Source of the DNA: a virus
Strand: one strand, 5' to 3'
Length of the DNA: 60,637 bases
IMG/VR virus record: IMGVR_UViG_3300028854_000022
Span: 1-60,637 of that record
Positions 57,701 through 60,637 of the stretch are shown here, piece after piece. A program made the position numbers and the translations under genes. Within the stretch, counting starts at the first letter, position 1, and each line of letters starts with the position of its first letter. The notes beneath the pieces are model-generated. The model made no database searches. It saw nothing but the letters and a program-made list of their open reading frames with translations, and had not been told where the DNA came from.

Positions 57701-58163
57701 ACCACCAACAACCGAGACGCTATCAAACGATTTTAATGATCTTAATAATTACAAAATGGTATCTGATGAATTAATTTTTAATTCGGCTCAGTTTGTTCCA
57801 CTTTTTGGTGATAAAGCCGACCCCTCGGTTCAGGCAACATTTGTGGCCGTAGCAAACCCAAATAGTGCAGTGGGTGCCGGCGAAATTGCAAGCCAAATTA
57901 TTACTCTTGTAAATAATTTTTTTACAATTGGTAATTTTAATTTTGGCCAAACATTTTTCTGGGCACAACTATCTAACTATATTTTGTCGAATATGACCAA
58001 TATTATTAATGCGGTTCATCTAGTTCCAAATGCAGGAAATCTTTCGTATGGTGCGTTAGAGCAAATTGTCTGCAACCCATATGAAATTTTTATATCAGCG
58101 GCTACAGTAAAAAATATCTCTGTCGTAACTAGTCTAAACAATCTTAATTTGAGGATTTCATGA
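54741..58163 (+). CDS. 6: Baseplate wedge protein gp6-like, very large, 1140 aa
   Basis: The N-terminal region, FTALIDLIAFMGQSMSFRYDMNARENFLPTAQSRNSINYLANLVNYIPSR (residues 50-105), is the conserved gp6/J-type wedge opening. RINPSEMSNLSFPINYTSKTNRTQ and QSFYSQNRMVNGQDYNSFPFTKYSNILQLKAINR near residues 370-460 are the gp6 ring-forming part. T4 gp6 is 660 aa; the added ~480 residues are beta-rich and Asn/Ser-rich in the middle. The C-terminus (NILSNMTNIINAVHLVPNAGNLSYGALEQI) is similar to gp6 ends. Overlaps the fibre gene by 4 bases. Confidence 0.85.
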   Translation: MGTSLQATTAFGIQDWQAFYTSMGSPNLASYDFSTLRKSFINYLQLKNPENFNDYIESSEFTALIDLIAFMGQSMSFRYDMNARENFLPTAQSRNSINYLANLVNYIPSRNLAANGYLKINSLSVNDNVYDSLGNNLNGITINWNDRTNRNWQDQWNTIINAVLISSQTIGNPGNTNVINGINYSEYGLSSSAGQAPPYAFTASINSSSTNFEIVNPTSVGETFIYEIDPEHTSTFNLLYENDGLGFASQNTGYFLYFKQGTLSSQTFSIASGLPNTSINLSQTGVNNSDVWLYQLNTDGTITEWTQVQTIYGENTAFNNLPSQQQTIFSVTNQINDAITLIFGDGVFGAIPQGNFICFTRSSNGLTYRINPSEMSNLSFPINYTSKTNRTQLLTINASLQYTVGNSAGTESLANIKLKAPQSFYSQNRMVNGQDYNSFPFTKYSNILQLKAINRTASGVSRYLDVIDPTGKFSSTNVFCDDGFIYTDPSVITNNYTYANQNNLATIVESQITSLISSNNTLSFVLNPSNYPITIPSAATAWNLVLTDNTSSSGWISDVATGNLITINDGRFAPVSHSSILKIGSLLQFTAPTGQFFDINNNLITSSSQLLNQKSIIYAAITSADSAGIGNSISMNGINVDGSGAILLSQKIPTGALLTGILPLYIPVLPSNLIQKLITYLTNGNAVALSYNSYTLSWSLDNTLPLNFSPAIYGSQFIAPMSPAAINTNDWLLAFVPTSTTTFTVYQQSNAYYFGSEQQTTFYFDPNAKVYDPTNASTLTDQIIILETNSAPGVAVNLGLPNDISVDVYAVVDEINGLIDNSRVQIQYAGLAYTGIPTDPFFFKDCVSDSNFIFLVTDNSQSTTKLISSGANQVVVVNLPTDINNNLYSYANGAIIFCLSTLQFYQISRVGSLATKTTLNQPGSTLTYSYYVGRQNLKFQYQHNASDNRRIDPSPSNIIDMYCLESSYATAYQQYITDQTGQIALPTPPTTETLSNDFNDLNNYKMVSDELIFNSAQFVPLFGDKADPSVQATFVAVANPNSAVGAGEIASQIITLVNNFFTIGNFNFGQTFFWAQLSNYILSNMTNIINAVHLVPNAGNLSYGALEQIVCNPYEIFISAATVKNISVVTSLNNLNLRIS

Positions 58164-60637
58164 GAAAAATAATTTTATCAATAATGTTAGCCTGTATAGG
58201 CCCCTTTAGCCTTGCGCAGAATCCAGCGACTCAAATTGCTCCAATTTCTGCGCTTAATGCAAAATATTCTAACGGTACTGCGCCCGGGTATTGGGTTACC
58301 GCTGGCACAGGATTGCAAGCAGAAATATCGGCTGGAACTGTTAACTGCCAAGGGTCAATATTTATATATAGCGGAGGGACATTAACACTTACTGCCTCAT
58401 CCCTAAATTATATCTATCTTAATACCTCGGCATCGTGCGTACCCGCAGTGAAAACGACGAATTTTGGTGTAACCGATATTCCTGTTGCGATTGTTCTAAC
58501 AAATGCTAGTGTGATAACATCGATAACCGATGAACGAACTATTTTTTCAGGTGAAACCGCCAGAGCTATTACCGCAGAAACTGCCGCCCAAGCGACCGCT
58601 AATGCTGCATTACCTGCAAATGGTACGTCAACCACACCAGGGGGTAACTTCCAGGCTACTAATATAATTATAGGTTCCGGTACCCCGTTATTAACGATGT
58701 ATAATTCAGGCGGTGAGGCCTTATTCTCTGGACCTCTAGGATCCGGACTAGTGAACCCAGTAATTATTGGAGGGGCAAGCGGAAGTTGCACAGGACTTTA
58801 TGCCAAAGCAGACGGCACTGGATGCGGACCAGGCGGCTCGACAACTTGGAACGCGATGACAAACGGAGCACAGACTGGTAGCGGACCATCACAATTAAAC
58901 ACGCTCCCAGGAGGTTTAAGCGTTGGCACCGGCGCACCGTCTATTACCCTGGGCGGGTCCACTGGCAATGGCACATTCCCAGGCACCGTCGTGGCTGGCA
59001 CTACGAACGGCCAGATCAACGCAGCGCAGCAGCAAACCCCAGCAGGAACGGGGAACAACGGCATTGCCAACTCGTTTCTGGCGTGCCTCGCCGCTCCGTC
59101 GGTTGCCTGTTCCATTCTGGCTCCCGCGAACTATGCGCAGACGGAAGCACAGCCCTGGGGCATGGGAAATACGACAGATTATGGCATTCCAGTGAATGGG
59201 CCTGCCGCCACAACTACTAGCGGTTGTGTGACTGATTATAGATGGGGTCCACCGCAGGTGATTTGTAATGGTGGCATGTCACTTGGGGATAATCGGCACT
59301 ATGCCCAGCCCCTGTTTGCTCAAACGATTACCAGTGCCGGAAGCGGCAATACTCCGCATCCTGCTGCCGCGCTTAATCTTCAACAATCCGTTTTCGGGGG
59401 TACGCGAGATTTTGACGGGGATGAAACCAGTCTGAATACTATGATTACCCAGATGTGGGTGCATTCGTCGGGTTCGCAGGCTGGGCATAACATCAGCTTG
59501 ACCAGTTATGCGCCAGGTGACTCGATACCGCTCCTTACAGGAGCCTTTAGTGTGGGCCAAGGTTTAGCACAGAACGAGGGCCTGGAATGGCGCTCACGCC
59601 TGGGAGAGACGGGGAATGTTCCAGAGGGCAGGCTCAATACACAGACCTGCGGAGCTACCTGCACATTTGCCCTCACGCAGACTCAGGGAGTCACCGGAAG
59701 CTGGGGCAATGATCTGGCTTTAATTGATGTGACGCAGAGCTACAACGCAGGGTATATCTCAGGCATCAGTGCAGGCACATTTACCGGCTCCAGCGCAGCC
59801 AATTGGGACTCAACGTTTGGCCTGACAACTGCCACAACGACGACCACGGCGGCTATAACCACCGGCTCCCAAACGGGCGGCACGAACACCATGCCGCTGC
59901 CCAACGTGACGATCCCTGTTGCCAGTTCGACAGGATTCAGTACCGGCCAGACGGTCTGCATGTTCGACAAGGTGGACCCTAGTTGGCAATGCTCTCATAT
60001 CACGGCAGTGCCGGACGGGACGCACATCACCGTGGATGTGATGAATTACCCTCTCACAAATAACTCGACAGTAGCTGCGGGCGGACTTACCGGTTATGGC
60101 TTTGGTATGGATGCCGATTGGGTAGTTCCGGGTGTGACGAACGGGATGGCCGTCAGCGGAGAGAGTGGGCTGGACGGAACTGTCCGGGTGATATATCCTA
60201 TTGTTTCCAGTGCCAGCGGAAACACATTGACGATTTACAACGGCGCCGGAGTGAACGGCACCATCAATACGCGGTCCTATGGCTATGCCCCAGCCTTGAC
60301 AGGCTCAGGCGGTACGGCTACGGTGTCGGTGAGCGGCGGCGCAGTTACTGCTTGCACAGCGACTGGCGGCACAAGTTACACAGTAAACTCGCCTCCTACC
60401 ATCCAGATTACAGGCATCACTTACACTTCCGCGCCGATGATCTATCCCACAGTGGTAGGCACCGCGCTCTCAGGATGCACTATTTTAAATGCAGGTGCGG
60501 GCATTACCGGGACGCCGGTGGTGGCTGTGAACAATAATCCGTATCACATCTACCCGCAAGGACGAACTCTAAATGTCTACAACGGGGCCACCGGAGCTGT
60601 GGATGGATCGGCAATCGTCACGACTCCGGTTGTCGGT
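58160..60637 (+). CDS. Large fibre gene with host-like C-terminal part (partial)
   Basis: Open frame of at least 826 codons running off the right edge. ATG at 58160 with GAGG. The N-terminus, MRKIILSIMLACIGPFSLAQNP, is signal-peptide-like. Next comes a short module ISALNAKYSNGTAPGYWVTAGTGL...YIYLNTSASC, then from about 58800 a Gly/Thr/Ala/Ser-rich beta region whose DNA is markedly GC-richer than the phage average. Such composition steps mark a horizontally acquired C-terminal (receptor-binding) part. Likely a tail fibre; the style recalls secreted acidobacterial adhesins. Confidence 0.75.
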   Translation, partial: MRKIILSIMLACIGPFSLAQNPATQIAPISALNAKYSNGTAPGYWVTAGTGLQAEISAGTVNCQGSIFIYSGGTLTLTASSLNYIYLNTSASCVPAVKTTNFGVTDIPVAIVLTNASVITSITDERTIFSGETARAITAETAAQATANAALPANGTSTTPGGNFQATNIIIGSGTPLLTMYNSGGEALFSGPLGSGLVNPVIIGGASGSCTGLYAKADGTGCGPGGSTTWNAMTNGAQTGSGPSQLNTLPGGLSVGTGAPSITLGGSTGNGTFPGTVVAGTTNGQINAAQQQTPAGTGNNGIANSFLACLAAPSVACSILAPANYAQTEAQPWGMGNTTDYGIPVNGPAATTTSGCVTDYRWGPPQVICNGGMSLGDNRHYAQPLFAQTITSAGSGNTPHPAAALNLQQSVFGGTRDFDGDETSLNTMITQMWVHSSGSQAGHNISLTSYAPGDSIPLLTGAFSVGQGLAQNEGLEWRSRLGETGNVPEGRLNTQTCGATCTFALTQTQGVTGSWGNDLALIDVTQSYNAGYISGISAGTFTGSSAANWDSTFGLTTATTTTTAAITTGSQTGGTNTMPLPNVTIPVASSTGFSTGQTVCMFDKVDPSWQCSHITAVPDGTHITVDVMNYPLTNNSTVAAGGLTGYGFGMDADWVVPGVTNGMAVSGESGLDGTVRVIYPIVSSASGNTLTIYNGAGVNGTINTRSYGYAPALTGSGGTATVSVSGGAVTACTATGGTSYTVNSPPTIQITGITYTSAPMIYPTVVGTALSGCTILNAGAGITGTPVVAVNNNPYHIYPQGRTLNVYNGATGAVDGSAIVTTPVVG

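Noticed and set aside
59740-60537. Short ORFs on both strands within 59740-60537
   Set aside because: They lie within the continuous fibre frame and arise from its GC-rich composition.
1-60637. CRISPR array, integrase or attachment site
   Set aside because: No regularly spaced direct repeats, no integrase or repressor gene, and no tRNA-type attachment duplication were found on reading.

Overview
This window is part of the genome of an AT-rich, T4-type contractile-tailed phage (myovirus). The evidence is a set of recognisable T4-superfamily proteins: baseplate gp5, gp6, gp25, gp48/gp54-like and gp53; recombination nuclease gp46/gp47; clamp loader gp44; late sigma factor gp55; a gp31/GroES-like co-chaperonin and PhoH. 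Capsid, portal, terminase, tail sheath/tube and replicative polymerase genes are not in this window. I see no integrase or repressor. The host is not directly visible. The fibre genes at both ends and a secreted protein near 13.7 kb have Sec-like N-termini ending in 'AQ', and their sequence style reminds me of Acidobacteria; this is an inference.

Layout. 0-0.9 kb: two fibre genes. 1-11.9 kb (minus strand): accessory and nucleotide/RNA metabolism genes. These include QueD, a DEDD exonuclease, a circularly permuted tmRNA with a GIY-YIG endonuclease beside it, a CCA-adding enzyme, an RNA polymerase omega-like protein, ThyX and a histone-H1-like protein, with many very small ORFs between. 12-14.2 kb: small early genes behind near-consensus sigma70-type promoters. 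14.2-24.4 kb: a probable effector island with six related ADP-ribosyltransferase-like genes (one frameshifted), a nucleotidyltransferase, a zeta-type kinase, a 500-aa protein, two glycosyltransferase-like genes and a tnpB fragment. 24.4-31.5 kb: two tandem arrays of tiny paralogous proteins around an AAA+ ATPase, a 392-aa unknown protein and an IF-1 homologue. 31.5-35 kb: virion adhesin/baseplate proteins. 35-41 kb: dUTPase, a DnaE fragment, co-chaperonin, clamp loader, JAMM protease, thymidine kinase and PhoH. 41-46 kb: conserved proteins, gp5 and an L,D-transpeptidase-like protein. 46-50 kb: gp46, a macro-like protein, gp47 and gp55. 50-58.2 kb: baseplate genes. 58.2 kb to the end: a large open fibre gene whose base composition switches from AT-rich to GC-rich.

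How it works together. Early genes use TTGACA-N17-TATAMT promoters. Three copies of a roughly 130-bp intergenic element sit directly behind some of them. Structural genes and several effector genes are preceded by TATAAATA/CATAAATA, the T4-type late motif, which fits the presence of gp55. Many effector proteins share an N-terminus of the form M-[KR]-x-x-E-[LIA], resembling the T4 capsid-targeting sequence of Alt and the internal proteins. I therefore infer that they are packaged and injected. The phage also carries an unusual set of translation and transcription parts: a permuted tmRNA without encoded CCA, a CCA-adding enzyme, IF-1 and an omega-like subunit.

The most novel signals are the permuted phage tmRNA, the ADP-ribosyltransferase-like array with capsid-targeting-like N-termini, the 20-plus-copy family of small proteins ending in RLSE-like tails, and the three-copy regulatory element. 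All calls were made by eye, without searches.
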